Positions 51,896 through 61,479 of a DNA stretch of 64,000 bases are shown here, piece by piece; positions within the stretch are counted from its first letter, which is position 1, and the number at the start of each line of letters is the position of its first letter. The notes under the pieces are model-generated. The model searched no databases and was not told where the DNA came from. It was given only the letters and a program-made list of their open reading frames with translations. The position numbers and the translations under genes are program-made. Origin of the DNA: Robiginitalea marina (GTDB taxonomy: Bacteria > Bacteroidota > Bacteroidia > Flavobacteriales > Flavobacteriaceae); contig NZ_JAMXIB010000008.1 of assembly GCF_024006985.1 (NCBI RefSeq), positions 1 to 64,000 of the forward strand, in the 5' to 3' direction.

Positions 51896-54800
51896 TTACT
51901 CCTCCAATTCCCTTTTAAGGGCCTCCAACTGGGCACTCAGGGCATCAAACCGGTCCAGGGCATCTTTTCCGGGGGCCTGGTCGGCCTGGTCCATCATGGA
52001 ATAAAGGTAGCGCCACTGATCGGCCAGCATGGGCTGCATGTAAATCCCCTCCTGGGTTTCTATCCGGCTCATGACCTGCCGAAGGGTTTCCAGCTTTCGT
52101 TTTTCAGCCTCGGAAGGGGCGGCAGATTTCTGCAATTCTTCAATTTTTTTCTCGAGGTCGTGCTGCAGCCTTAGCGTTTCACTGACCTTGTCACGGATTT
52201 TGAGCAGGAATCCGACCTGGGCATCCACTTCGGATTCGGTTACCCCGGAAGCAACCACCCTGGGGTCGAGGACCAGTTCAAAGGGCGCGCTTGCCTGGGC
52301 CTGCCCGGTATGGAGGACCGCCGTATACCGCCCGGGCCCGGCCATGGGGCCATTTTCGTACCTGCGGTTTTCCTGCGGGGACCAGGGGCCGGGCAGGGTC
52401 ATGTCCCAATGGAACCGGTTGAAACCGGGATTTTTTGTAAGGTCTTTCGATACCCGGAATTCGGTGAAATTCGTAGCCATGTCCCGCTCGGCCCCGGTTC
52501 CGCTTTCGGACAATGCGTCACTGGTAAAGGCGGCCAGGACGGTACCTGAAGCATCGCGGATTTCCAGGTGCACAGGGCCTGGCACCGCCTCCGGAAGTAC
52601 ATAGTCAAAAATAACCGAAGGCTTTGGATACCTGGGGGTTTCACTGTCCCAGGCCCCGGAAGGGGTCCGGTAGCGGACAGTCGGTTCAGGCTGGAAAACC
52701 GCGGGGGCCTCGGGGGCTTTTGCTTCCATCTGTCGAAGGGCCGTGATGCGATCGAGGACCCAGAAGCCCCTTCCCATGGTGGAGAGTACCAGGTCGCCCC
52801 GGTGGATTTTCAGGTCCGTAATGGGGGTAATGGGCAGGTTTTGCTGGAAGGGTTTCCAGGTCTGTCCATCATCCATGGAAAGGTACATCCCATCTTCTGT
52901 CCCGGCAAAGAGGAGGCCTTCCCTCACCGGGTCCTCCCGAACCACTCGCACAGGGGTCCCGGAGGGGATACCATTGGTCCCGGGGGTAAGCAATTTCCAG
53001 TTTTTGCCGTAATTCTCAGTTTTGAACAGGTAGGGCTTAGGGTCCCCCAACTGGTATCGCAGGACGCAGACATACGCTTTTGCCGGGTTGTGCGGGGAGG
53101 GTTCCACTGCATCGACCCGCCCGCCCGGGGGCAGGGCTTTCGGGGTAACTGCCTCCCAGGAACTTCCCCCATCGCGGGTTACGTGTACGGGCCCGTCGTT
53201 GGCCCCTACCCAAATCACCCCTTCCTGCAACGGGGATTCCCTGATGGCGTAAATTGTGCTGTAGAATTCCTCCCCGGTGACGTCCCTGGTAATGGGTTCC
53301 CCGGAGACCACTTGTTTGTCAGCTTCGAAAGCCGTAAGGTCGGGCGAGATGATTTCCCAGGTTTTTCCTTCATCTACCGTTTTATGCACATACTGGGAGG
53401 TGTGGTAGATGACCTTCGGGTTGTGCGGTGAAACATGGATGGGGGATACCCGCTGGAAGCGGAATTCCAGGTCCCGGGGGTTATGGCCATACATGTTGGC
53501 AGCCCCCACATAATACGACTGTTCGGTGCCGGTGCGCTTGTTGTAAACCGTAAACCGACCCTTGCAGTTGGAATACACTATATCGGGGTTGGTCGGGTGG
53601 GGTACTGCCGGACCGGTCTCGCACCCTCCGGTATTGATGATGTAGCCTATCCCTTCAGCCTGCACCCCGTAAGGCGGCATACTGGGGACGGCCACGGTGG
53701 AATAGTTATCCTGCTGCCCCCCGTAAAGCCAGTACGGGTACTGGTTATCGACCTCCACCTGGTAGATTTCCGCTGTGGGCTGGTTGAACTGGGTAGACCA
53801 GGTTTGTCCCCCGTTGAAGGTGACGTTGGCCCCACCGTCGTTGCTTTGTATGAAAAGGTCCGGGTTGTCGGGGTTGATCCACATATCGTGGTTGTCGCCG
53901 TGCGGGGGCCGCATTCGGCTCCACGTTTTGCCGCCATCCTCAGACTTGAAGTACCCCGTTGCCATGGCGTAGACAATATCGGGGTTTTTGGGAACAACCC
54001 TGATATTGGTATAATAGAAGGGCCGCGTGCGAATGCCATTATGGGATGAAACCTGCGCAAAGCTCTCCCCCTGGTCTTCCGATTTGTACAGGCCGCCCTC
54101 CTCTCCCGGGGCTTCCACCAGCGCATATACGATACGGGAATCAGACGGGCACACTTCAATGTCAATTTTTCCTATCAACCCGGTGGGAAGGCCTTTTTCT
54201 ATTTTAGTCCAGCTGGCACCACCATCGAGGCTTTTATAGATACCGCCTTCTTCCGGGGTCCCGCCGCTGATAATCGTCCATGGGGTCCTTTGGGCCTTCC
54301 AGGCTGCAGCAAAAAGGACATTTGGGTTGGTAGGGAGCAATTCCACATCGGAAACCCCGGTCCGGTCCGAGATCGAGAGGACTTGTTTCCAGGATCGCCC
54401 CCCATCGGTTGTTTTATACAATCCCCGTTCCGTACTGGCCTGGAAGGCTTTCCCGATGGCAGCCACATACGCCGTGTTGTGGTCCTGGGGGTGGAGGCGT
54501 ACCCCACCGATCTGCCCGGTTTGCCCCAGCCCGATGTGCTGCCAGGTTTTGCCTGCATCGATGGATTTATAGACCCCTTTCCCCTCAATTACGTTACTGC
54601 GAAGGCCGTCGGAACCTGTCCCCACATAAACGATGTTGGGGTCATTTTGCGCCACGGCAATCGCCCCGATGGAAGGGGTGCTGAAATACCCGTCGGATTT
54701 ATTTTGCCAGCTGGCCCCATAATCTTCTGTTTTCCAAACCCCGCCTCCCGTGGCTCCAAAATAAAACGTACCCGGATGGGAAGCCACCCCGGCCACCGTC

Positions 54801-54919
54801 GTAACGCGTCCACCCCGGTAGGGTCCCAGTTCGCGGTATTGCAGGGCGGAAAAATCCTGGGCCATCAGGGGTGTTGCGGCCATCAGGAAAGCCAGGAGGA
54901 AAAAAAGAGTATTCTTCAT
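51896..54919 (-). CDS. Secreted sortilin/VPS10-like propeller protein (BNR repeats)
   Basis: 1007 residues. Signal peptide MKNTLFFLLAFLMAATPLMAQ, then two propellers built from Asp-box repeats: TEDYGASW, SIDAGKTW, TTDGGRSW, SLDGGASW, SEDQGESF, SEDGGKTW, TVDEGKTW, TRDGGSSW and SMDDGQTW. The C-terminal third is beta-rich, then helical and charged (LRLQHDLEKKIEELQKS). Such proteins are annotated as glycosyl hydrolases or sortilin-like, but no catalytic residues can be assigned from Asp boxes; binding of peptides or glycans is as likely. It is a paralogue of the protein at 56273. A TATCTTCC sequence about 25 nt upstream is a weak promoter candidate. Confidence 0.88.
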   Translation of the reverse strand: MKNTLFFLLAFLMAATPLMAQDFSALQYRELGPYRGGRVTTVAGVASHPGTFYFGATGGGVWKTEDYGASWQNKSDGYFSTPSIGAIAVAQNDPNIVYVGTGSDGLRSNVIEGKGVYKSIDAGKTWQHIGLGQTGQIGGVRLHPQDHNTAYVAAIGKAFQASTERGLYKTTDGGRSWKQVLSISDRTGVSDVELLPTNPNVLFAAAWKAQRTPWTIISGGTPEEGGIYKSLDGGASWTKIEKGLPTGLIGKIDIEVCPSDSRIVYALVEAPGEEGGLYKSEDQGESFAQVSSHNGIRTRPFYYTNIRVVPKNPDIVYAMATGYFKSEDGGKTWSRMRPPHGDNHDMWINPDNPDLFIQSNDGGANVTFNGGQTWSTQFNQPTAEIYQVEVDNQYPYWLYGGQQDNYSTVAVPSMPPYGVQAEGIGYIINTGGCETGPAVPHPTNPDIVYSNCKGRFTVYNKRTGTEQSYYVGAANMYGHNPRDLEFRFQRVSPIHVSPHNPKVIYHTSQYVHKTVDEGKTWEIISPDLTAFEADKQVVSGEPITRDVTGEEFYSTIYAIRESPLQEGVIWVGANDGPVHVTRDGGSSWEAVTPKALPPGGRVDAVEPSPHNPAKAYVCVLRYQLGDPKPYLFKTENYGKNWKLLTPGTNGIPSGTPVRVVREDPVREGLLFAGTEDGMYLSMDDGQTWKPFQQNLPITPITDLKIHRGDLVLSTMGRGFWVLDRITALRQMEAKAPEAPAVFQPEPTVRYRTPSGAWDSETPRYPKPSVIFDYVLPEAVPGPVHLEIRDASGTVLAAFTSDALSESGTGAERDMATNFTEFRVSKDLTKNPGFNRFHWDMTLPGPWSPQENRRYENGPMAGPGRYTAVLHTGQAQASAPFELVLDPRVVASGVTESEVDAQVGFLLKIRDKVSETLRLQHDLEKKIEELQKSAAPSEAEKRKLETLRQVMSRIETQEGIYMQPMLADQWRYLYSMMDQADQAPGKDALDRFDALSAQLEALKRELEE

Positions 54920-54993
54920 GGGTTTGAGGCTTTAGATAGGGACGGAAGATACGGATTGTTTGGAAAATGAGGGTGAATTTTTAATCCGCCATA

Positions 54994-55046
54994 CTGCAAG
55001 GGGATTATCCCGGAGGGGGGTAATTTTGTTCCCGGGGGTGGGGGGC
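54994..55046 (-). repeat. C-rich intergenic repeat, copy C (minus orientation)
   Basis: Read on the minus strand: CCCCCCACCCCC, GGG, AACAAAATTACCC, then CCTTGCAG. The blocks CCCCCCACCCCC and AACAAAATTACCC match copy A exactly. It starts 80 nt past the stop of the minus-strand gene at 55126 and precedes the propeller gene ending at 54919. Confidence 0.55.
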
Positions 55047-55125
55047 TTAGGCCCCAAAAGTTGTCGGCGGGAAACCTGTCCTTATGGATCTTTCAGCCCC
55101 AAAGCAGGGTCAAAATACCCTTATC

Positions 55126-55491
55126 TTATTTCAAGTACAGCTCGGTGAAATGCTTCATGTGCATCCCGGGCAACATCATCTTCCAACGGTCTTTTTTCGA
55201 AATAATCCCCTTGGCCGCCAGGCGGGACCCATCGATCCAGGTCCTGTAGATCAGGGCATATGCAACGATCAGGATCAGGAGGGTCCCCGGGCCGATGGCG
55301 TCCTGCCACCGCAACAACAGGATCAGCCCCAGGGGTATAAAAACGGCGAGGTAATAGAGGACTAAATTTTTCACAAAAGAACTTTTCTCACTCCATAAAA
55401 TTACAGAATTACAGCGGATAATCGGGATGGAATCGGGATATTCGGCATAGTGAATTTCCCGGGTGCGGATGACTTCGGATAAGCTGCGCAT
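55126..55491 (-). CDS. Small membrane protein of unknown function
   Basis: 121 residues, unrecognised. Two adjacent hydrophobic segments (VLYYLAVFIPLGLILLL, about 42-60, and GTLLILIVAYALIYRTW, about 69-86) form a hairpin between polar ends. The last 30 residues (KGIISKKDRWKMMLPGMH, then HFTELYLK) are basic and recall membrane-proximal PH-like domains (bPH2) in style, without a clear match. It lies 65 nt from the DUF3124 gene on the same strand and may be co-transcribed with it. Confidence 0.65.
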   Translation of the reverse strand: MRSLSEVIRTREIHYAEYPDSIPIIRCNSVILWSEKSSFVKNLVLYYLAVFIPLGLILLLRWQDAIGPGTLLILIVAYALIYRTWIDGSRLAAKGIISKKDRWKMMLPGMHMKHFTELYLK

Positions 55492-55556
55492 GGGCGCTTT
55501 CTTTCAAAAAACCTAAGGATGCAGGCGGGTTGTGCACTTTAATGGCAGGGAGAGCA

Positions 55557-56066
55557 CTACTTAATCCGCCTGCCCTGGGTGGTGAAGGATAAGCCCTGTT
55601 GGCCGGACGTTGATATCATAATGGCTTCAAACAGTGGTTCCGGTACGCCGGGAAGCACCGCCCAGTCAAAAATAAAATTGGCCCCAGTACCCCCTTCCCT
55701 GTCGGTCTCTTCAATTACGATCTCCACCGTTTCCATTGGGGCCACGAAGATAGTCCGGTCAAAATAGGTTCTTATTGGTGCCCCATGGGTGTTGAAATAG
55801 GCCGCCTTTTGCAAAAACAACGTATCCGAAAGGCTTGTGTTGCGCATGCTCACCGTAACCGTGAGGTCATGGGTCCGATGCTCCGTCAGGCTGTAAACCT
55901 GAGAGTAAACCGAAAGGTAGGTGGTTCCCCGCTCCAGGGAATCTGGCAAGGTCGCGGTTGCCCTCCGATTTTCCCAGTTCACAGGATTGGTGGAACTAAG
56001 TGTGCCTTCGTCGTTACAGGAATACGCAAGGAAACCAAGTAGCAGGAAAATAAATAGGGATTTCAT
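55557..56066 (-). CDS. DUF3124 lipoprotein
   Basis: 169 residues. Lipoprotein signal SLFIFLLLGFLAYSC with Cys17. The mature part has the DUF3124 blocks: LSVYSQVYSLTEHRTHDLTV, VSMRNTSLSDTLFL, FDRTIFVAPMETVEIVIEE, GGTGANFIFDWAV and EAIMISTSGQQGLSFTTQGR. The family has no known biochemical role. The 5' leader holds a perfect 9-bp hairpin (56083-56108). Confidence 0.85.
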   Translation of the reverse strand: MKSLFIFLLLGFLAYSCNDEGTLSSTNPVNWENRRATATLPDSLERGTTYLSVYSQVYSLTEHRTHDLTVTVSMRNTSLSDTLFLQKAAYFNTHGAPIRTYFDRTIFVAPMETVEIVIEETDREGGTGANFIFDWAVLPGVPEPLFEAIMISTSGQQGLSFTTQGRRIK

Positions 56067-56082
56067 AGGCTAGAATCTAAAT

Positions 56083-56108
56083 CCAGGGCCTGAAAGCAAA
56101 GGCCCTGG
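56083..56108 (-). promoter_or_regulatory. Perfect 9-bp hairpin in the leader of the DUF3124 gene
   Basis: CCAGGGCCT and AGGCCCTGG arms around an 8-nt loop, ending 16 nt before the ATG on the minus strand. A TACCTTCG promoter-like box lies just upstream, so the hairpin would be in the mRNA leader. No T-run follows, so it is not a normal terminator. Confidence 0.45.
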
Positions 56109-56244
56109 CCCAGATAGTCTTTGGTAACGAAGGTACTTTTTTTTCGCTGTTTTTAGTATATCCTACCCGTAAACCAGACATTGGATCACCCCCTTAGGCC
56201 GGGTCCGTTAACACACTTTTAAGAGTTCCACCCTCCGTTTTTGG

Positions 56245-56252
56245 TATCTTTA
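56245..56252 (+). promoter_or_regulatory. TATCTTTA promoter-like box before the large propeller gene
   Basis: One mismatch to TAnnTTTG, 20 nt before the ATG at 56273. No TTG at the usual distance. Confidence 0.35.
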
Positions 56253-56272
56253 GCCGACCAATTCCTAACCCT

Positions 56273-59200
56273 ATGAAAAAACTATTCCCCCTGCTGTTGC
56301 TGTTCGCAACGGCACCGTTTTTCGGACAACAATTTGATATGACCCTTGCGGGCGACCTCAAGCCCCGGAACATAGGTCCCGGAGGGATGAGCGGCCGGGT
56401 TACGGCCATAGACGTGGTGACCGCTGACCCCGACATCATGTATGTGGGCACCGCATCGGGCGGCCTGTGGAAGTCAGCCTCCGGGGGGATCCGGTGGGAG
56501 CCCATTTTCGATAAGGAGGTTACCGCCTCTATCGGGGCGGTGGCCATCCAGCAGTCGAACCCCTCCGTGCTTTGGGTGGGTACCGGGGAGGGCAATCCCC
56601 GCAATTCCCTGAATGGCGGGTACGGCATATACCGCTCCCTGGATGCCGGCCGGTCCTGGCAGCGCATGGGCCTTGAAGAAACCCGGCATATCCACCGGAT
56701 CCTGATTGACCCCACCGACCCCAATACCATTTATGTGGGCGCCATTGGATCGCCCTGGGGAGAGCATCCACAACGGGGGGTTTACAAAACCACCGACGGG
56801 GGAAAAACCTGGGATAAAATCCTGTTTGTCAACAACAAAACAGGGGTGGCCGACATGGTTATGGACCCCGCCAACCCCAACAAGCTCATGGTGGCCATGT
56901 GGGAACACAAGCGGGACCCCTGGTTCTTTAAATCGGGCGGACCGGGTTCAGGCCTGTACATGACCCATGACGGGGGGGTTACCTGGAAGCAATTGGGGGA
57001 GAAGGAAGGGTTGCCCAAAGGGGAGCTGGGCCGGATGGGCCTGGCAATCGCCGGGGGGAAACCCAATGTGGTTTACGCCCTGGTCGAGGCCAAAAAGAAT
57101 GCCCTTTACCGGTCGGAAGACGGAGGATTCTCCTGGAAAAAGGTCAATGACGGAAACGACATCGGCGACCGTCCGTTTTATTACTCCGACATTTTTGTGG
57201 ACCCGCAAAACGAAAACCGGGTCTATTCCGTATTCACCTATGTGAATGTTTCCGAAGACGGGGGACGCAGTTTCAACCAGCTGATGCCGGCCTATGGCGT
57301 CGATAACGGGGTACACCCCGACCACCACGCCTGGTGGATCCACCCGAAAAATGGCCAGTTTATGATCGACGGGAATGACGGGGGGATGAACATTACCCGC
57401 GACGGGGGGAAGTCATGGCGTTTTATAGGGAACCTGCCCGTGGGGCAGTTCTACCATGTGGCCGTGGACCAGGAGTTTCCCTACAATGTGTACGGGGGGA
57501 TGCAGGACAACGGTTCCTGGCGGGGGCCAGCCTATGTTTGGAGGGCCCAGGGCATCCGCAATTCCTACTGGCAGGAAATCGCCTTCGGGGATGGGTTTGA
57601 CGTGGTCCCGGACCCTGAAGATTCGCGTTACGGGTACGCCATGAGCCAGCAGGGCTTTGTGCAGCGATATGACTGGATGACCGGGAATGACTATACCGTG
57701 CGCCCCACGCCCCCGGACGCCACCACCGAATTGCGGTTCAACTGGAATGCAGCCATAGGACAGGACCCCTTCAACCCATCCACGGTTTACTTCGGCAGCC
57801 AGTTCGTCCATAAAAGTACCGACAAGGGCCTGACCTGGGAGGTGATCTCCCCCGACCTGACCACCAATGACCCCGAAAAGCAAAAACAAAGCGAAAGCGG
57901 GGGGCTTTCCATGGATGCGACCGGGGCCGAAAACCACTGCACCATCCTGGTGATCGAACCTTCGCCTGTGGAATCCGGAATGCTGTGGGTGGGTACCGAT
58001 GACGGCCGGGTGCACTACACCCCCGATGGCGGCACTTCCTGGACGGAAGTGACCCAAAACCTGAAAGGGCTGCCCAAAGGGAGCTGGATTGCTCAAATAA
58101 AGGCCTCCGGGCGCAATAAGGGGGAAGCCCTGCTGATTGCCAACGATTACCGAAGGTATAACTTTACCCCTTACGCGTACCGCACCCGGGACTATGGAAA
58201 TACCTGGGAGCGCATTGTTGATGGAAACGATGTGGAGAGTTTTACCCTTTCGATTGTGGAAGATCCCGAAAACCCGAACCTGTTGTTCCTGGGAACCGAC
58301 GATGGGCTTTACCTCTCACTGGACGCGGGAAAATCATGGCAGAAGTGGACCCGGGGCTATCCGACGGTGCCCACCATGGACCTGGTGATACACCCCAGGG
58401 AGCACGACCTGGTGATCGGTACGTTTGGAAGGGCCTTCTGGGTACTCGACGATATCCGTCCCCTCAGGGCTTTGGCTGAAGACCCGACCGTGATGAACCA
58501 GCCCGTCCGGCTTTTTCCTTCCCCAACGGCCTACCTGGCTGCCTACCAGCAACCCTCCGGAAGCCGCTTTGGGGCGGATGCCATTTTCAATGGGGAAAAC
58601 CGGGAAAATGGCGCCATGATCACCTATTATCTGAAGGAAGGGAAAAAGGCCGGCGAGGTACAGGAAAAACCGGAAGAAAAAGAAGCACCGGAAAATGGCG
58701 ATTCCGACCCGGAAACATCCTCCGCGAAGGTGAAAACAAAAGACTCCGTGTTCCTGAAAATCTACGACGGGGAGCGGCTGATACGGACGTTGAAATTTCA
58801 AACCCCGGATTCGGCAGGCTTTCACAGGGCCTACTGGGGGCTGGACGAAGCCGGCCCCGACCGCCCTTCCCGCACGTTGCGCAAGCGCACCCGCGAACCC
58901 GGGGGGGTAACCGTCCTGCCCGGCACTTACCGGGTGGTAATCGAGCTCGGGGAGGCCCGGGATGAGACCACCGTTAGGGTTGAAGCCGATCCCCGCCTGC
59001 AACAATCCCCTGCTGCCCTGGAAGCTCAGTACGCTGCGGTGAAAAAACTGGACTCGTATATGCAAACGGCCGCTGATGCCGTAAAGCAGCTCCTGGAGAG
59101 CAAAAAAGTGGCCAGTCAGTACGAGAAGGAAATGAAAGACCTGGATAAGGAGAAGTTCAAGGAGCAGATCAAGGCCTCGGGCGAGATCAGCAAACAAATC

Positions 59201-59494
59201 GACTCCCTGCTGGATCGCTACCTGGGGAAGGAAGACAAACGTCAGGGGATTACCCGAAACCAGGAAATGACGGTGGTGCGCCGGATTTCCAATGCTTACG
59301 GGTATGTGGGGAGCCGCCCCTCCGGGATGACGGCTACCGAAGCCCGCCTGATGGAATTTGCCGAAGAGGACCTGAAGAAGGCCCTGGGGGAAACCAACGC
59401 CTTTTTCGCGAATGCCTGGAAAGCCTATCGGGAATCCATGCAGTCCCTTGACCTTTCCCCCTTCAAGGAAACCAAAACCCTGACCCTGGAATGA
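56273..59494 (+). CDS. Secreted sortilin/VPS10-like propeller protein, second copy
   Basis: 1073 residues. Signal peptide KKLFPLLLLFATAPFFGQ. Eleven Asp-box repeats can be read, including SASGGIRW, SLDAGRSW, TTDGGKTW, THDGGVTW, SEDGGFSW, TRDGGKSW, STDKGLTW, TPDGGTSW, TRDYGNTW and SLDAGKSW. A Glu/Lys-rich linker (EKPEEKEAPENGDSDPE, about 800-817) separates the propellers from a beta-rich and then helical C-terminal part. Same architecture as the protein at 51896 but clearly diverged. Its stop overlaps an ATG of the following S9 peptidase frame (ATGA), suggesting co-translation. Confidence 0.88.
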   Translation: MKKLFPLLLLFATAPFFGQQFDMTLAGDLKPRNIGPGGMSGRVTAIDVVTADPDIMYVGTASGGLWKSASGGIRWEPIFDKEVTASIGAVAIQQSNPSVLWVGTGEGNPRNSLNGGYGIYRSLDAGRSWQRMGLEETRHIHRILIDPTDPNTIYVGAIGSPWGEHPQRGVYKTTDGGKTWDKILFVNNKTGVADMVMDPANPNKLMVAMWEHKRDPWFFKSGGPGSGLYMTHDGGVTWKQLGEKEGLPKGELGRMGLAIAGGKPNVVYALVEAKKNALYRSEDGGFSWKKVNDGNDIGDRPFYYSDIFVDPQNENRVYSVFTYVNVSEDGGRSFNQLMPAYGVDNGVHPDHHAWWIHPKNGQFMIDGNDGGMNITRDGGKSWRFIGNLPVGQFYHVAVDQEFPYNVYGGMQDNGSWRGPAYVWRAQGIRNSYWQEIAFGDGFDVVPDPEDSRYGYAMSQQGFVQRYDWMTGNDYTVRPTPPDATTELRFNWNAAIGQDPFNPSTVYFGSQFVHKSTDKGLTWEVISPDLTTNDPEKQKQSESGGLSMDATGAENHCTILVIEPSPVESGMLWVGTDDGRVHYTPDGGTSWTEVTQNLKGLPKGSWIAQIKASGRNKGEALLIANDYRRYNFTPYAYRTRDYGNTWERIVDGNDVESFTLSIVEDPENPNLLFLGTDDGLYLSLDAGKSWQKWTRGYPTVPTMDLVIHPREHDLVIGTFGRAFWVLDDIRPLRALAEDPTVMNQPVRLFPSPTAYLAAYQQPSGSRFGADAIFNGENRENGAMITYYLKEGKKAGEVQEKPEEKEAPENGDSDPETSSAKVKTKDSVFLKIYDGERLIRTLKFQTPDSAGFHRAYWGLDEAGPDRPSRTLRKRTREPGGVTVLPGTYRVVIELGEARDETTVRVEADPRLQQSPAALEAQYAAVKKLDSYMQTAADAVKQLLESKKVASQYEKEMKDLDKEKFKEQIKASGEISKQIDSLLDRYLGKEDKRQGITRNQEMTVVRRISNAYGYVGSRPSGMTATEARLMEFAEEDLKKALGETNAFFANAWKAYRESMQSLDLSPFKETKTLTLE

Positions 59495-59520
59495 ATGCAG
59501 CCACAGCCTACCCCCTGCGG

Positions 59521-61467
59521 ATGAAATTATCCTTCCTCGCCATCGGCGTTGCCCTGGCCGTGTTGGGTTGCAAAAAGGAAGCGGCGGCGCCCACGGTGGC
59601 GCAGTCCCTTAAGGCGTATACCATCGAACAGATGATGGACAATGAAAGTGTGGGCGGGGGCAGTTTTTCCCCGGACCAATCCAAACTGCTGGTCCACAGC
59701 AACCGTTCGGGCATCTACAACCTCTATACCGTACCGGCAGCCGGGGGTGAGTTTACTGCGCTAACCGCCTCTGACAGCTCTTCCGTATTTGCCATCTCCT
59801 ATTTTCCCCGCGATGAGCGCATCCTGTTCCGAATGGACAACAATGGGGATGAGGTATTCCACATCTACCTGCTGGAACCCGACGGGTCGCACCGCGACCT
59901 GACCCCGGAGGAAGGCGCGCGATCCCTGTTCTACCGTTGGGCAAAAGACAAGAATTCGTTTTACTTCGGTTCCAACAAGCGGGATGCCAATTTCATGGAC
60001 CTGTACCGCATGGACCTGGAAACCTTTAAGCCCACCCTGCTCTTCCAAAATGACGGGGGGTACGAATTGGAGGCCATTTCCCCCGATGAGCAATACCTTG
60101 CCCTGGCCAAATCCATCAATACCAACGATAGCGATTTGTTCCTATACCATCTTGGGGAGGGTACCACCACCCGCATCAACGCGGGGCAATCGGCGAATAC
60201 CGCCCAGGATTTTACCCCGGATAACACGGCCCTGCTCTACACCACCGACGACGGCTCAGAGTTTGCCTACCTCATGAAATACCACCTGGCCGACGGGACC
60301 CGGGAAAAGGTATTACAGCGCGACTGGGATATCACCGGGAGCAGCTTTACCGAAAATGGGAAATACCAGGTAACCTACATCAACCAGGATGCCAAAACGA
60401 CAATCGAAGTGATGGAGGCCGGGACAGGAAAACAGTTGGAATTGCCTATTCCTGAAGGGCTGGACCTGAGCAGTGTGGCCTTCTCCGACGATGAGCGAAC
60501 CATGCGTTTCTTCGCCGGGGGCTCCCACTCCCCTGCGAACCTGTATGTCCTGGACCTGGAAGACCAACAGATGGTCCGCCTGACCGACGTCCTGAACCCG
60601 GAAATCGATCCGGCCCACCTGGTCCGGGCCGAAGTGGTGCGGTTCCCGTCCTTTGACGGCCTGGAAATACCCGCCATCTATTACCGGCCGCATCAGGCTT
60701 CCGAAACGCAACCGGCCCCTGCCCTGGTCTGGGTACATGGGGGGCCCGGCGGGCAATCGCGACAGGGCTTTAACCCCCTGATCCAGTACCTGGTCAACCA
60801 CGGGTATGCGATCCTGGCGGTGAACAACCGCGGGAGTTCGGGGTACGGGAAAACCTTTTACCAGATGGATGACCTGAACCACGGCGACAAGGACCTGAAG
60901 GACTGCATAGCCGGAAAAGACTGGCTGGCGGGCCTGCCCGTCATAGACGGGGAAAAAATCGGGATCATTGGCGGCTCGTATGGGGGCTACATGACCATGG
61001 CCGCCCTGACCTTCGCCCCGGAGGAGTTCGGCGTGGGGGTAAATATCTTCGGGGTGACCAACTGGATCCGTACCCTGCGTTCCATCCCGCCCTGGTGGGA
61101 ATCGTTCAAAGAGGCCCTCTACAAGGAACTGGGAGACCCGTACAGCGCCGACTCGGTGCGGCTAAGGGCTATCTCCCCCCTGTTCCATACGGAGCAGGTA
61201 ACCCGGCCGCTTATGGTTCTTCAGGGCGCCCAGGACCCCAGGGTATTGCAGGTGGAGTCCGACGAGATTGTAGCGGGGGTGCGTAAAAACGGGGTTCCCG
61301 TGGAATACGTCCTGTTTGAAGATGAAGGCCACGGCTTCCTGAAGAAGGAAAACCAGGTGGAAGGCTACCGAAAAATCCTGGAGTTCCTGGATACCCACCT
61401 GAAAAATGCCCCCGTTTCCCCGATCCGGGACAACCCCATGGAAGGGGGGGCACTGGAAAACGAATAA
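59521..61467 (+). CDS. S9-family peptidase lipoprotein (prolyl oligopeptidase-like)
   Basis: 648 residues from the start that gives a lipoprotein signal (MKLSFLAIGVALAVLGC, lipidated Cys17). An alternative ATG at 59491 overlaps the previous stop and adds 10 residues. The propeller has FSPDQSKLLVHSNRSG and ISPDEQYLALAKS repeats. The catalytic domain has Ser486 in GIIGGSYGGYMTMA, Asp in LQGAQDPRVLQVES and His in EDEGHGFLKKEN. It cleaves short peptides outside the cytoplasm and probably works with the propeller protein encoded just before it. Confidence 0.92.
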   Translation: MKLSFLAIGVALAVLGCKKEAAAPTVAQSLKAYTIEQMMDNESVGGGSFSPDQSKLLVHSNRSGIYNLYTVPAAGGEFTALTASDSSSVFAISYFPRDERILFRMDNNGDEVFHIYLLEPDGSHRDLTPEEGARSLFYRWAKDKNSFYFGSNKRDANFMDLYRMDLETFKPTLLFQNDGGYELEAISPDEQYLALAKSINTNDSDLFLYHLGEGTTTRINAGQSANTAQDFTPDNTALLYTTDDGSEFAYLMKYHLADGTREKVLQRDWDITGSSFTENGKYQVTYINQDAKTTIEVMEAGTGKQLELPIPEGLDLSSVAFSDDERTMRFFAGGSHSPANLYVLDLEDQQMVRLTDVLNPEIDPAHLVRAEVVRFPSFDGLEIPAIYYRPHQASETQPAPALVWVHGGPGGQSRQGFNPLIQYLVNHGYAILAVNNRGSSGYGKTFYQMDDLNHGDKDLKDCIAGKDWLAGLPVIDGEKIGIIGGSYGGYMTMAALTFAPEEFGVGVNIFGVTNWIRTLRSIPPWWESFKEALYKELGDPYSADSVRLRAISPLFHTEQVTRPLMVLQGAQDPRVLQVESDEIVAGVRKNGVPVEYVLFEDEGHGFLKKENQVEGYRKILEFLDTHLKNAPVSPIRDNPMEGGALENE

Positions 61468-61479
61468 AGACCCCGGCGT

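Noticed and set aside
52568-53431. 287-codon plus-strand frame inside the sortilin-like gene
   Set aside because: Shadow of the Asp-box repeats; Pro/Gly/Arg-rich with no motif.
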